Assembly (NCBI GenBank): GCA_963682055.1
Contig: OY821744.1
Location: 8,162,835 to 8,226,834 of the forward strand
Length of the DNA stretch: 64,000 nucleotides
Direction: 5' to 3'
Origin: Primula veris
Lineage: Eukaryota > Streptophyta > Magnoliopsida > Ericales > Primulaceae
Shown here: positions 36,061-47,809 of the stretch, one piece after another
Position numbering within the stretch: the stretch's first letter is position 1
How the letters are laid out: every line of letters begins with the position of its first letter
Translations under genes and position numbers: made by a program
The notes under the pieces: model-generated
What the model was told of the DNA's origin: nothing
Seen by the model: the letters and a program-made list of their open reading frames with translations, nothing else
Databases searched by the model: none

Positions 36061-37188
36061 TAGTCAATTAATCAAAACTTAACACAACAATTACGTAAAT
36101 ATTTAAATACAATATATGTACATTAAAGTCGTCTATCTTTATGACCTACAACTGCACCTCGACATAATATAAACGTGGAGCATCTTTGGTCAGAAAATAT
36201 ACAATATGTAACAGTCTTAAAAATAACGAAACATGGTAAGGAGTAAGCTCTTGTCGTATATGTATCACGTCAATCATTATAAACTATAAAAAAAAAAAAA
36301 AAAAACCATCTATTCGAGGTCTTATACACCGTCCCTATCTAATTAAGCCCCCCAAAAAAAACTAGCGGTTGGTCAAAAATTAGAGCTCTAAACTATAAAA
36401 TCGAGTATATGTTCATAAAAATGCAACTAACTTTTGAAAAAATTGAAGGTCCATAAATGTTTTTTTTTTCTAAAGAAAATAATGGTGATGGTCTTATTTG
36501 ATCTTGATATATATTAATATATTAAGGGACTCCAGTGATTCATTTTAATTTATTTGATAATCCTGCACAATTCCATCCTCTTTTATATTATATATAAGAG
36601 AATAATTAAATGACAGGATTACGCAATGATACAGTCCATTAAAGTGAAAAAAATATATAGAAAGATTATGTGGGATCAAGGATGTGATGAAAGAATATGT
36701 GATGAAACATTTTCCGAAAATACAGTTTTTTTACAATATAAATTTTAAAGATATTGCAAAATGTAATTGCAAAATGTAACCCAAATACAGTTTTGTATAA
36801 ATGGTCTCTGAAATTAGTCTTTTGAAAAATTACTTCTTTTAATCATTCTACCTTACATTAAAAAAAAGTTTTCTTTTTAATCAGACAGTTTTTTTTTTTG
36901 TTTTTTAACTAAATTTGGGTTAAAAAAAAGGGTGCTAAATATTGCTATTTTTAATAAGTTGTTACTGAATTAAATTAAAATAGACTGTTTTCATAATTAA
37001 AATATAGGATATGATGATTCTAAACTCATTAGATAAACAGGCTTGTTTCTTCCGTCTCTAATTATCTTCCAAAAAAAATAAAATTAAATCTACTAACAAA
37101 AGCCTCTTTGATATCTAGCTTACATATTCTTTAAGCGAAAAAATCAAAGGCCAAAATCATTCAAATATTAGCTAGGTTTTGAAACCTT
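36061..37188. other. AT-rich intergenic DNA
   Basis: No gene is seen. It contains poly(A) tracts near 36289 and several T tracts. Confidence 0.45.
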
Positions 37189-37193
37189 GAAGG

Positions 37194-38600
37194 TGTTGGA
37201 AAAAAAAGGTAGGAAAACATGTATTTTATACATGGTTGTTCCAAGTGGTCAGTGACCATCTTTGAGTCAATTTTCAATGCGACTCCTCAGTTTTTCTGAG
37301 GCCATACTCAATGCGGTTGAGTAGCTCGTGTGACTAGCTTCGCAACGGTATATCGCATGACCTATTCGGAGGAAAGGTGTGAATGATAATTGGACTCGAA
37401 TGTTGGTACTCGAAAAAGGGAAAAAACCGAAATCTGGAAAATGGAGTAGAGAGTGGGAATAAACCATGAGAGTTATTCCACATTGGAAAATCAAGAGAGA
37501 TTTTTACTCTATATATACAAGTTCATCCCATGTAGTTGATAAACTAATTAAGTCCACATACCTATGAGTGGGTTAGTGTGTACCACACACGCACGCGCTC
37601 GCTCGGGCCTCGGGTCACGGGACGCGGGCCGCTGGCCGCGGGATGCGGGATTTCGGATTTCGGATTTGGTGAATGTCTCGGGTCTTGAGTCTTGGGTCTT
37701 GTACTAAATATGAAAAGGAACTTTTGCATATTTGCAAGAGCAGTCCCTAGAGTTCCAGAAAGTTTGAAACTCCAGCAGTAATGGAGGCGGATTCTGTGGA
37801 TGTAACTCCCAGAATTAAATGACCAATAAATTCTGCGGTTTCAGAATTTCCTCTATAAAGAGGCAGCCATCCCCTCACATTCTAACACACATGAAATCAG
37901 TATCTTTTTTCTAACAATAAAAAGCTGCATATATTTTTTGTTCATAGCATTTAGAAACCAGAGAGAACCACCTAAAAGCTCGACTTAAACTCGTCGCCAG
38001 TTTCCGGCAAGTCTTCCGAGAGACGTTGTACCTTGGGATCGAAGCGCCAACGCAACCAGAAACCTTAAGGTGGTTGGGCGAATATCGGTTAAGGGCATAC
38101 TGTTAACAGTAGCCTCGTCCATATTTATTTACATTCTGTCCAGTTTCATTTTTCCGCATTTAAATTCAGTTTTTACATTCTGTCCTTTCAATTCAGTATT
38201 TTAATATTCTGTCCTTAGCTGTAGCTTTTATATTCTGTATTTACTTTTCTGTAATTAGTTTAAAGTACTGTTTCTATTATGTAATTTCATTTCTGTAATT
38301 AGATTCTGTAATTAGATTAGTTTCAATTTAGTCCTGTATTTTAAATTCATAACAGAACAGTCCGGCTGTTAAGTTTATACTTTCCAGTCCGGCAGTTTCT
38401 TCTAATTGCAAAACAGTACATCATATTATTAATTAATAATAATCTGATAACGTTTGTTTTATTTACTTTTCAGTACCTACATGTTGTAATCAATTTATTG
38501 TATTCCATTTGGAAATTAATAAAGATTACCCTGGTTTTATTTAATTACTGTTTAGTCCTTTAATTCTTGTTAATTGTTATTTCGTACACGGAAACCAACA
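37194..38600 (+). repeat. 5' LTR of element B
   Basis: 1407 bp. TATA-type motif CTATAAAG at about 37853-37860. The conserved leader block at 38021-38120 contains the pairing segment ATATCGGTTAAG (38082-38093) and the hairpin ACTG-TTAA-CAGT (38099-38110). The G-rich heptamer region at about 37610-37700 is short here. Confidence 0.93.
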
Positions 38601-38951
38601 ATCTTAACCGATATCCTGTTGTTTCTTTCGTGTATTGATTAATACAATTATTGATTTTTTATAAGGAATAATGCTTTCTTGTTTTCAATTCTAAATTATA
38701 TTAGAAATTGAATTACAAAGAATAAATTCCAAACAGTTTTTATTTTTTATTTTCTTGTTGATACCAACCGTATTGGTATTCAATAAGAATCGTTTTAATC
38801 CTTTTAATATCAACCGTATTGATATTCAAAAGGATAAAGAGTTTATTTTATTTTGTTTGATAATTTTTTTACAAACCCAAATATCAGTTGTGGTGTTTGT
38901 TTATAGAATTTATTGTACGCGTATCTCATACGTCTTGTGTTGTCGTTTCAG

Positions 38952-40247
38952 TTGACAAACACGCCGCCTATTGAGTTGCCTATCGGGGGTGAGCATGACC
39001 CAGTGGTTGGTGGGCCTGTCCATAACACTAGGGGTGATGCGAATGTGGTGGCTAACGCCGATGACGTAGCTGCAGCGGCTGAGGCCGCCGCGGCTGCGGC
39101 CATGGCGGATGCTACGGCCAAAGCTGAGGCTGCGGCCGAAGCAGCGGCCACGGCCAAGGCCGCAGCTAAGGCTGCGGTAAGAGCCAAGGCTGCGGCCAAG
39201 GGCAAGGCACCGATGTATTCGGCTGTGCCTACTTTGCCGACTTCTCATCTGGAGAAACCGGAAAAATTCAGGGGAGACAACTTTAAACGTTGGCATCAAA
39301 AGATGTTGTTTTATCTCACGACCCTGAATCTGACCAGGTTTCTTAAGGAGACTGCTCCCGTCCTAAGCGAGAACGATCTGGACGAGCAGTCGTTCTCTGC
39401 GGTTGAGGCATGGAGACATGCTGACTACCTATGCAAGAACTATATCATGTGTGCTCTAGATGACACGCTGTTCAGTGTTTTCGAGCCCAAAGCTACTGCA
39501 AAGGAGCTGTGGGAGACTCTCGAAAATAAGTACAAGGTGAATAACGCTGGCACAAAGAGATTTGTTGTCACGGACTTTCACGAGTACCGTATGACTGACA
39601 GCAGGGGTGTCATGGAGCAAGTTGAGGAGCTCCAACTGATTTATCGCCGCCTTGAGGCTGAGGGGCTAGTTATTAATGAGCCTTTCCAGATGGCACTCAT
39701 GATTGAGAAATTGCTGCCGTCTTGGAAAGACCTTCAAAACTACCTGAAGCACAAGCGGAAGGAAATGAGGTTGGAGGGGCTCATTGAGAAGCTCAATATC
39801 GAGGTGAGCAACCATCGTTCCGTGAGGAGAGTCGGTGGTGCTGTCATCCCGATGGCAAAGGACAATGTGGTCGAAAGCTCCAACGTCAAACGGAAACGTT
39901 TTGACACCGGAGGCAGTGCTGTTGTCGCAAAGAAATTTGCGGGAACCTGCTTTGTGTGTAACAGGACCGGCCATCGTGCCACGGACTGTTATGACAATAA
40001 AGGCGCTGCTAAGCCTAAGCCCCCCCCCCCCCCCCCCCCCCCCCCGAGGAACTTTAAGGGCAAGGGAAAGAGGAAAGCTCAGCTCAGGCGCATCTGGCCG
40101 AGGGAGGACGAGATGACGACCACTTTACTGCTGTGGTCTCTGAGGTCAATCTCGTGGGGAGCAACCCCAAAGAGTGGTGGCTGGATACCGGCGCCACAAG
40201 CCACATCTGCTCAACAAGGTGGATGTTTAAGACCTACGAAGCGGTAG
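38952..40247 (+). CDS. gag: Gag polyprotein of element B
   Basis: The frame is open from 38913, but the upstream part resembles an intron end (gtcgtttcag|TTGACAAAC) and the first in-frame ATG is only at 39102, so the start is uncertain and may involve splicing. An Ala-rich N-terminus (39061-39200) precedes the Copia gag domain ([51 protein letters not shown]). A CCHC zinc knuckle ([14 protein letters not shown]) follows near 39946, then a proline run encoded by poly-C. From 40088 to the stop at 40247 the frame is not gag-like: a 5-bp duplication at 40078-40087 has shifted it away from protease. Confidence 0.85.
   Translation: MTNTPPIELPIGGEHDPVVGGPVHNTRGDANVVANADDVAAAAEAAAAAAMADATAKAEAAAEAAATAKAAAKAAVRAKAAAKGKAPMYSAVPTLPTSHLEKPEKFRGDNFKRWHQKMLFYLTTLNLTRFLKETAPVLSENDLDEQSFSAVEAWRHADYLCKNYIMCALDDTLFSVFEPKATAKELWETLENKYKVNNAGTKRFVVTDFHEYRMTDSRGVMEQVEELQLIYRRLEAEGLVINEPFQMALMIEKLLPSWKDLQNYLKHKRKEMRLEGLIEKLNIEVSNHRSVRRVGGAVIPMAKDNVVESSNVKRKRFDTGGSAVVAKKFAGTCFVCNRTGHRATDCYDNKGAAKPKPPPPPPPPPRNFKGKGKRKAQLRRIWPREDEMTTTLLLWSLRSISWGATPKSGGWIPAPQATSAQQGGCLRPTKR
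40020..40045 (+). repeat. 26-nt poly-C tract in gag
   Basis: An uninterrupted run of C encoding about nine prolines after the zinc knuckle. The length of such a run is prone to replication slippage and to sequencing error. Confidence 0.95.
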
Positions 40248-43222
40248 AGGGAGAAAGCTGCTTCATGGGAAATTCTGCTACTTCCAAGGTGGAAGGAAAA
40301 GGAATGGTCGTGATGAAGATGACCTCGGGAAAAGAGCTGAGGTTGATAAATGTGCTTCATGTTCCGGATATCCGCAAGAATCTGGTATCAGGATCGGTGA
40401 TGGTGAAGAACGGGTTTAAACTAGTTTTAGAATCCGATAAAATTGTAATCACCAAAAATGGTGTCTATGTAGGCCGTGGCTATATGACCAACGGCATGTT
40501 TAAGTTGAACGTAGGGACACCTGCTCCCAATAAAGGTGATAAAGCTGAGGTTAGCACAAGTACTGTAATGACTGTTGCCCAAGAGGCCACTAAAAATTCT
40601 GAGTTTAATTATTTATTTGAGTCATTTCATTTGTGGCATGGTAGATTAGGTCACGTGAATTATAATTCTTTAAAGAAATTAATTTCACTAAAACTAATAC
40701 CAAATTTCGTTTTTAATAAGCAACACAAATGTGAGATTTGTGTAGAAGCAAAGTTAACGAAATCATCGTTTCAACATGTTGAACGAGAAAGTGAACCTCT
40801 CGATCTAATACACACGGATGTATGCGACTTAAAGTTTATACAAACGCGAGGAGGGAAAAAGTACTTTATCACTTTTATAGATGATTGTACTAGATACTGT
40901 TACGTTTACTTAATGAGAAGTAAAGACGAAGCAGTAGAAAAATTCGCTCTTTATAAGACCGAAGTTGAAAATCAACTCAATAGGAAAATTAAAACATTGA
41001 GAAGTGATAGAGGCGGTGAATATGAATCACCGTTTGAGCAAATATGCGCTAAAAGCGGCATTATACATCAAACCACAGCCCCATACACTCCCGAGCAAAA
41101 TGGGGTTGCTGAGCGTAAAAATAGAACGCTAAAGGAAATGATGAATGCTATGCTAATCAGTTCTGGGTTACCCCAGAACATGTGGGGGGAAGCGATACTT
41201 TCCGCTAACTATGTTTTAAACAAGTTACCACATAAGAAGCGAGAAAATACTCCATATGAATTATGGAAAGGTCATCAACCCAGTTATAAGAACCTACGGG
41301 TTTGGGGTTGTCTCGCAAAGGTCCTAGTTCCCACTCCTAAGAGGATGAGAATTGGTCCTAAGACGGTGGACTGTGTGTTCATCGGATATGCACAGAATAG
41401 TAGTGCATATCGGTTTCTCGTGCACAAGTCGGACAATCCCGATGTGCACGTAGATACATATATGGAAAGCCGAGAGGCCTCTTTCTTTGAAGATATCTTT
41501 TCCTAGAAATTACCTACAACTGTAGCAACTGAAGAGTTGAACAGTGAAGGAAATATGGGGGCAAGTGAACCGACAGAGGAAGAGGAAGAGGAAGAGCCTC
41601 GGCGCAGCAAAAGGGCAAGGAAGGAAACTTTCTTTGGACCTGATTTCCTAACCTTCATGATTGAAGGCGAACCGGTGACATATAAACAAGCTATGCCAAC
41701 ACCGGATTCCCAATATTGGGAAGAAGCTATTCAAAATGAAATTGAATCAATCATGCAAAACCACACTTGGGAACTAGTGGATCTTCCGAAAGGATGCAAG
41801 CCCCTAGGTCACAAGTGGATCTTCAAGAGGAAGTTAAAGGTTGACGGCACGATTGAGAAATACAAGGCGAGACTTGTAGTAAAAGGATTCAGGCAAACGG
41901 AAGGTGTCGATTATTTTGACAAGTATGCCCCTGTCTCCAGGAAAACGTCTATCCGAATCGTCATTGCTCTCGCAGCTTTGTTTGATATGGAAATACATCA
42001 AATGGATGTAAAGACGACATTTCTAAATGGAGAACTGGAAGAAGAGATTTACATGGAACAACCGGAAGGGTTTGTAGTTCCTGATAAAGAGCACCAAGTG
42101 TGCAAACTTGTAAAGTCTCTATATGGACTCAAACAAGCGCCAAAGCAATGGCACGAGAAGTTTGATAGAATTATGCTATCAAACGGTTTTCACATTAATG
42201 AGTGTGATAAATGTGTCTACTCTAAAGGAAGTGGAAGAGACTGTGTTGTAGTCTGTCTCTATGTGGATGACATGATCATAATTGGGAGTAATGATAGAAT
42301 CAGCTCCACAAAGAAAATGTTATCACAACACTTCGATATGAAGGACTTGGGTATAGCTGATGTAATACTTGGTATGAAGATTACCAAAACATCAGAAGGG
42401 TATGCCTTGTCCCAAAGTCACTATGTTAAACAAGTTTTAGACAAGTTTGACAAGGACAGTAAAGCTATGTCAAGAACCCCAATTGAGTTCAACTGTAACC
42501 TGAAAAAGAATTTCGGTAAAAGTGTGAATCAATTAGAGTTCTCTCGAGTCATAGGCAGTCTCATGTATATAATGAATTGCACTAGACCAGACATAGCAAA
42601 CTCAGTGAGTAGACTGAGCATGTACACCAGTAATCCAAATGAGGAACACTGGAAGGCCATAATGAAACTTCTCAGGTATATGAGGTTTTCAGCCGATTAC
42701 GGGCTGCACTATACCAGATATCCAGCGGTACTGGAAGGGTATTCAGATGCCAACTGGATATCAGACTCCAATAGCACAAGGTCCACGAGTGGATATGTGT
42801 TTATAATGGGAGGAGCTGCTGTGTCTTGGAGATCCTCCAAACAAACATGTATTGCAAGGTCAACTATGGAATCTGAATTCATAGCGTTGGACCTAGCAAC
42901 CGAAGAGGCAGACTGGCTGAGAAGTCTATTGGAAGGAATTCCAATGTGGCCGAAACCTGTTCCCGCAATAAGCATGCATTGCGATAGTCAATTAGCTATT
43001 GCGCGGGCTCAGGATCATATGTATAATGGAAAGTCTCGACATATACGTCGGAGAGATAAATCCGTGAGGGAATTGTTATCCAACGGTGTGGTATCCTTAG
43101 ATTTTGTGAGATCAAAGAAAAACATAGCGGATCCATTAACAAAAGGCTTGACTCAAGTGGGAGTTGAGACGTCATCGAACGGAATGGGATTAAAGCCCAT
43201 TAAATTGGTGGCCCCCCCATAG
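40088..43222 (+). pseudogene. pol: Pol polyprotein of element B (protease-integrase-RT-RNase H), one TAG stop
   Basis: A single frame runs from the gag junction to TAG at 43220-43222, interrupted only by TAG at 41504-41506 between integrase and RT. Protease: [11 protein letters not shown] (about 40178). Integrase: HHCC zinc region ([15 protein letters not shown]) and the catalytic Asp/Asp segments HTDVCD and RSDRGGEYE. Reverse transcriptase: [31 protein letters not shown] and the active site LYVDDM (about 42260). RNase [27 protein letters not shown] and [10 protein letters not shown], so all acidic positions are present. The order PR-IN-RT-RH is diagnostic of Copia. Apart from the stop and the upstream frame break it looks intact. 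Confidence 0.92.
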
Positions 43223-43775
43223 GCAACCCAACCTAAACGGAATCTTTCCTAATAGGTTCAAAGGGAAACTGAACTGTGGGGGCAACCGAACAAAGCACTC
43301 GGGAACCTAGAGTTCCCAGCCCATTTCCGTGATGACAGAGTGATAGACATGTACCATTGTAAGGGTGAGCTAGAGGCTCTTAATGATCCAAGTAACTCGA
43401 CGGTCGAGTAAAGTGAGTCAGGACACTTTCGACTTGGAACACCTATAACGAGTGTGTAAGGCCGGTACCATGTGATGAGCTTGGGCTAATTCACTAGAGC
43501 ACTCAGTTGAAGTTGCCAAGGCAGTCCAGGCCAAATATGGACAACAACTAAAGGGCCTAGTACGTGGGTAGAGAGGGCACTGTGCGGGTGCCATTCTGGG
43601 ATACACAAAGCTTGATGGTTCAAAGCTTTACAACTACCTAATAGCAGTATTCTGGGTGGTATTCCGCTACGGTTCAAGGCGCGCGCTACCTGACCTTAGG
43701 CAGTGAACTTTTGCGGTTCTCTTGATTTGTATTTAGGACATGGGCTTTCGAGCCAATTGCATTCATGTGGGGGAT
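43223..43775 (+). other. 3' noncoding region and polypurine tract of element B
   Basis: 553 bp between pol and the 3' LTR, ending in cattcatgtgggggat, the polypurine tract used to prime plus-strand DNA. A diverged copy of this region is in element A on the opposite strand (about 22778-23270). Confidence 0.85.
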
Positions 43776-44227
43776 TGTTGGAAAAAAAAAGGTAGGAAAA
43801 CATGTATTTTATACATGGTTGTTCCAAGTGGTCAGGGACCATCTTTGAGTCAATTTTCAATGCGACTCCTCAGTTTTTCTGAGGCCATACTCAATGCGGT
43901 TGAGTAGCTCGTGTGACTAGCTTCGCAACGGTATATCGCATGACCTATTCGGAGGAAAGGTGTGAATGATAATTGGACTCGAATGTTGGTATTCGAAAGA
44001 GGGAAAAAACCGAAATCTGGAAAATGGAGTAGAGAGTGGGAATAAACCATGAGGGTTATCCCACATTGGAAAATCAAGGGAGATTTTTACTCTATATATA
44101 CAAGTCCATCCCATGTAGTTGATAAACTAATTAAGTCCACATACCCATGAGTGGGTTAGTGTGTACCACACACGCGCTCGCTCGCTCGGGACTCGGGACT
44201 CGGGCCTCGGGTCACAAGACGCGGGCC

Positions 44228-44276
<49 letters not shown>

Positions 44277-45277
44277 TTGGGATTTGGGATTTGGGATTTG
44301 GGGAATGTCTTGGGTCTTGGGTCTTGGGTCTTGGGTCTTGGGTCTTGGGTCTTGTGTCTTGGGTCTTGGGTCTTGTACTAAATCTGAAAAGGGACTTTTG
44401 CATATTTGCAAGAGCAGTCCCTAGAGTTCCAGAAAGTTTGAAACTCCAGCAGTAATGGAGGCGGATTCTGGGGATGTAACTCCCAGAATTAAATGACCAA
44501 TAAATTCTGCGGTTTCAGAATTTCCTCTATAAAGAGGCAGTCATCCCCTCACATTCTAACACACATGAAATCAGTATCTTCTCTCTAACAATAAAAAGCT
44601 GCATATATTTTTTGTTCATAGCATTTAGAAACCAGAGAGAACCACCCACTAAAAGCTCGACTTAGACTCGTCGCCAGTTTCCGGCGAGTTTTCCGAGAGA
44701 CGTTGTACCTTGGGATCGAAGCGCCAACGCAACCAGAAACCTTAAGGTGGTTGGGCGAATATCGGTTAAGGGCATACTGTTAGCAGTAGCCTCGTCCATA
44801 TTTATTTACATTCTGTCCAGTTTCATTTTTCCGCATTTAAATTCAGTTTTTACATTCTGTCCTTTCAATTCAGTATTTTAATATTCTGTCCTTAGCTGTA
44901 GCTTTTATATTCTGTATTTACTTTTCTGTAATTAGTTTAAAGTATTGTTTCTATTATGTAATTTCATTTCTGTAATTAGATTCTGTAATTAGATTAGTTT
45001 CAATTCAGTCCTGTATTTTAAATTCATAACAGAACAGTCCGGCTGTTAAATTTATACTTTCCAGTCCGGCAGTTTCTTCTAATTGCAAAACAGTACATCA
45101 GATTATTAATTAATAATAATCTGATAACGTTTGTTTTATTTACTTTTCAGTACCTACATGTTGTAATCAATTTATTGTATTACATTTGGAAATTAATAAA
45201 GATTACACTGGTTTTATTTAATTACTGTTTAGTCATTTAATTTTTGTTAATAGTTATTTCGTACACGGAAACCAACA
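43776..45277 (+). repeat. 3' LTR of element B
   Basis: 1502 bp. It matches the 5' LTR apart from scattered substitutions and a 95-bp net gain, apparently from expansion of GCGGGAT, TTGGGAT and CTTGGGT heptamers (44228-44374). The pairing segment is at 44759-44770; the hairpin at 44775-44786 has loop TTAG instead of TTAA. Confidence 0.93.
44228..44374 (+). repeat. Heptamer minisatellite in the 3' LTR of element B, G-quadruplex-like
   Basis: Seven GCGGGAT units (44228-44276), then TTGGGAT units, then about nine CTTGGGT units with one variant (tgtgtctt). GGG every seventh base gives repeated G3-N4 spacing, the pattern that can form G-quadruplexes. The 5' LTR has only about two GCGGGAT units and three CTTGGGT-type units. 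Confidence 0.93.
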
Positions 45278-45282
45278 GAAGG

Positions 45283-46504
45283 CTTAATGAAGTATGGTCG
45301 AATGTATAATGAGAACTCACGGTTTCATTTCCTGTTTGGATAGATAATCAGATGAGTGATTAGGTCTCACTGAAATATGCAAGTATATGTGTGTTAATTT
45401 TCCGTGTGTTTAGAACTAACGTAAATAATTCTCTGCAGAAAAAAACATGGAGTTATTCGTTGCGTTAGAATTAATTCTTTCTATTATTTCTTCGACGATA
45501 ATGTGAAGTACAGCAGGACTTTGTCCTGAAATAAATGTTAAAAGTCTATGCAAATAATCGCATGATCAGTGAGAAATACGACACGATGTGAACATTGTGA
45601 CACGATGTAGCGTATGAAGAAAATAATAACCCATATATCTCGTCTAGTAAATTACAGTGTGAACTGGATATGGGTCCTAATGTTTAAGAGTATATGCACA
45701 AAAAGTTGTAAATAACGCTAGAAATAGACTTATTTGCTAATGCTTCTCTCCAGTATACTCATGTTAATTTCAACGCTTTCCCCAAGTTTCCAAATCAATT
45801 ATTCATGTTGAAAAAGCTCCAGAATTATTGGATCATCTCGATCTATATATTGGTCAGGGATTTGATGGAGCTCAAGTTTTGGACAATAGGCAACAGTTTT
45901 TTCAATATTGTGTCATTTATAATTGAACATGGTTTTTTTTGGACGTAAGCAAAAGATATGACTGTTAACGAACCAATGTTTACTATTGAGGAATGATCCT
46001 GTTTATATTTCAATGAACAATCTTTCCTCGAAGTCTAAAGGTTCAGCAAGGTCGGAATTATTGATTCGTTAATTAGTTGTTAAATATAGTTTTGTAATCA
46101 CATTAATACTGCATCTCGTATCAAAATCCAAAGCTAAGAATTTTTGTTTTCCAATAAGCAAGCATATACTTCATATCACTGCAAAATATCATTGTATAAA
46201 AAAACTCGCTTCAAAACGCGTTGATACACATAGATTTATAGTGCTATTCAAGACGACGATAAATATGCATAATTGCTATTTACCTTTATCTGATGTTATT
46301 GTAGCTAGGGGTATCAACTGAATGCTTACATGAATATAAAAGTTATTACGATGCTACTACAATTATTCTGTTTCTAACACGACTATTTATTAATATTAGA
46401 ATAATTATCTCATATCGTCTAGATAATAATCGAGCATGTGGTTTATAAAAAGATATTCATTCTTATCATTACGAGGTCTTTTAATGGTAAAAGAATATGG
46501 ATTC
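45283..46504. other. Interval between elements B and C
   Basis: No gene is recognised. One + strand stretch (about 45785-45925) reads like a protein piece (HVEKAPELLDHLDLYIGQGF followed by DGAQVLDNRQQFFQ) and then stops. It may be the relic of a gene or transposon, but I cannot name it. Confidence 0.4.
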
Positions 46505-47750
46505 TGTTAGGACCAGATTTCTGGTCTAAATATTGTTAATTGTCTATTGGTTTTAACTAAATAAATCCTAACTGTTATTAAGAACTAAGACAGGATTGAC
46601 AGGTTCCAAGTACCAGTTGCAACCTCAGTTGCAACCTCTGCTGACAGGTTCCAAGTACCAGTTGCAACCTAAGTTGCAACCTATGCTGACAGGTTTCAAG
46701 TACCAGTTGCAACCTCAGTTGCAACCTCAGTTCAAACCTGTTGTTCAGCAGAATTCTGTTTAGTTCCATTTATCTGCATAACCATTCTTTAATATTATTA
46801 CTTGTTTTAAAGTATGCAGGATATATTCTCATAAGGTCTTAAACGTTTTATATGTGTTTATTGAGAATATCAAAGTGTTAAGGAAATATGTCTTATTAAA
46901 GATATAAAGAGATTAGTTTATAAGGTTGTTTCCTTTTGAATATGATCTCTTCTCTTATGATTATCCTTATCACTTATTTCAATCTTTGTTCCCTATCAAA
47001 TCAGTATGATATGTTTAAGATTGAATAAAATTAGGAGTTAATGTCTTACATGAATATCTAAAAGATATTATCTTGCCAAGATATGATCTTTTTATATGTT
47101 TCCTTGTTATAGGAAAATACTAACTCCTACAATCAAGCTTGTTATTTAACAGGTATCAACCAATCATGATTGAAGTCTATTCACGCTGAAGAATCACGTA
47201 TTACATGGAAAGACTAAAGCCAATCATTAAAGTCAAAAGCAATCACAAAAGACCTTCAAAGATAGAAGATTGTTTTTGCTTATATATAGTTGATAACTAA
47301 GCTTGTAAATGTGTGTGTTCTAAATTATAAAGAACTTATTTTCTAGAGAGAATACACGTGAGCTTTAAAAAGAAAACAATGGTGGGATGCCATTGATTTA
47401 TAAGTGATAGTTATAGAGTAGGAGCAATATAGTGATAGGCAGAAAAACCTAGAGGGAGTCTAAGTTTTTCATTAAGACTTGAGTCATATATTGTAAGCTT
47501 TTTATAATATCATAATCTGGGTAAGTGCCCCGGAGACGTAGCCTAGTTAGGTGAACTCCGTTGTTAAATGTGCATGTGAATTATTTTCAAGTACATTTAA
47601 TTTTAAAACAGTTCTGTCCATTAATACACTTGGTTCCAACTGCAGTTCCAACATTACTTGGAACCTTATACACTTGGTTCCAACTGCAGTTCCAACCCCA
47701 CTTGGAACCTTACTGCAAAACTGCATCTAGAACAGCGGATAGGAATTTCA
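46505..47750 (+). repeat. 5' LTR of element C
   Basis: 1246 bp. It carries a cluster of CAGTTGCAACCT-type 12-mers and AGGTTCCAAGTACCAGTTGC units at 46600-46739, and a second cluster of GGTTCCAACTGCAGTTCCAA units at 47628-47711 close to its 3' end. Confidence 0.93.
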
Positions 47751-47752
47751 AT

Positions 47753-47764
47753 TGGTATCAGAGC
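47753..47764 (+). promoter_or_regulatory. Primer-binding site of element C (initiator-Met tRNA)
   Basis: TGGTATCAGAGC, two bases after the LTR end, is the standard plant Copia PBS complementary to the 3' end of initiator methionine tRNA, where minus-strand DNA synthesis starts. Confidence 0.95.
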
Positions 47765-47809
47765 TTCACACTAGTTCTTACTTAGTGTGGATCCTGTGTT
47801 CTAGTAACA

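Larger units (their letters stand above)
37194..45277 (+). mobile_element. Copia LTR retrotransposon B, complete with TSD
   Basis: LTRs at 37194-38600 and 43776-45277, both TGTTGG...CCAACA. The 5-bp target duplication GAAGG flanks the element at 37189-37193 and 45278-45282. Internal order is gag, protease, integrase, reverse transcriptase, RNase H, which is Copia order. A polypurine tract (ATGTGGGGGAT, ending 43775) precedes the 3' LTR. The position after the 5' LTR reads ATCTTAACCGATAT rather than an initiator-Met PBS. Pol is broken by a 5-bp duplication and one TAG, so this copy is probably not autonomous. Confidence 0.95.

Noticed and set aside
38603..38614. Conventional initiator-Met PBS for element B
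   Set aside because: The sequence after the LTR does not match TGGTATCAGAGC, and no such sequence occurs in the next bases, unlike element C.
38948..39205. Ala-rich frame on the - strand of element B gag
   Set aside because: It is a shadow of the GC-rich Ala/Lys repeat coding on the + strand; no independent support.
44228..44374. Telomere-like repeat
   Set aside because: TTGGGAT and CTTGGGT heptamers resemble but do not match plant TTTAGGG, and they lie within an LTR; an interstitial telomere is not supported.
44147..44455. Repetitive frames (GSWVLGL-type and RPKTQDP-type) on both strands of the 3' LTR
   Set aside because: They arise from the heptamer minisatellite, which is open in several frames; they are not genes.
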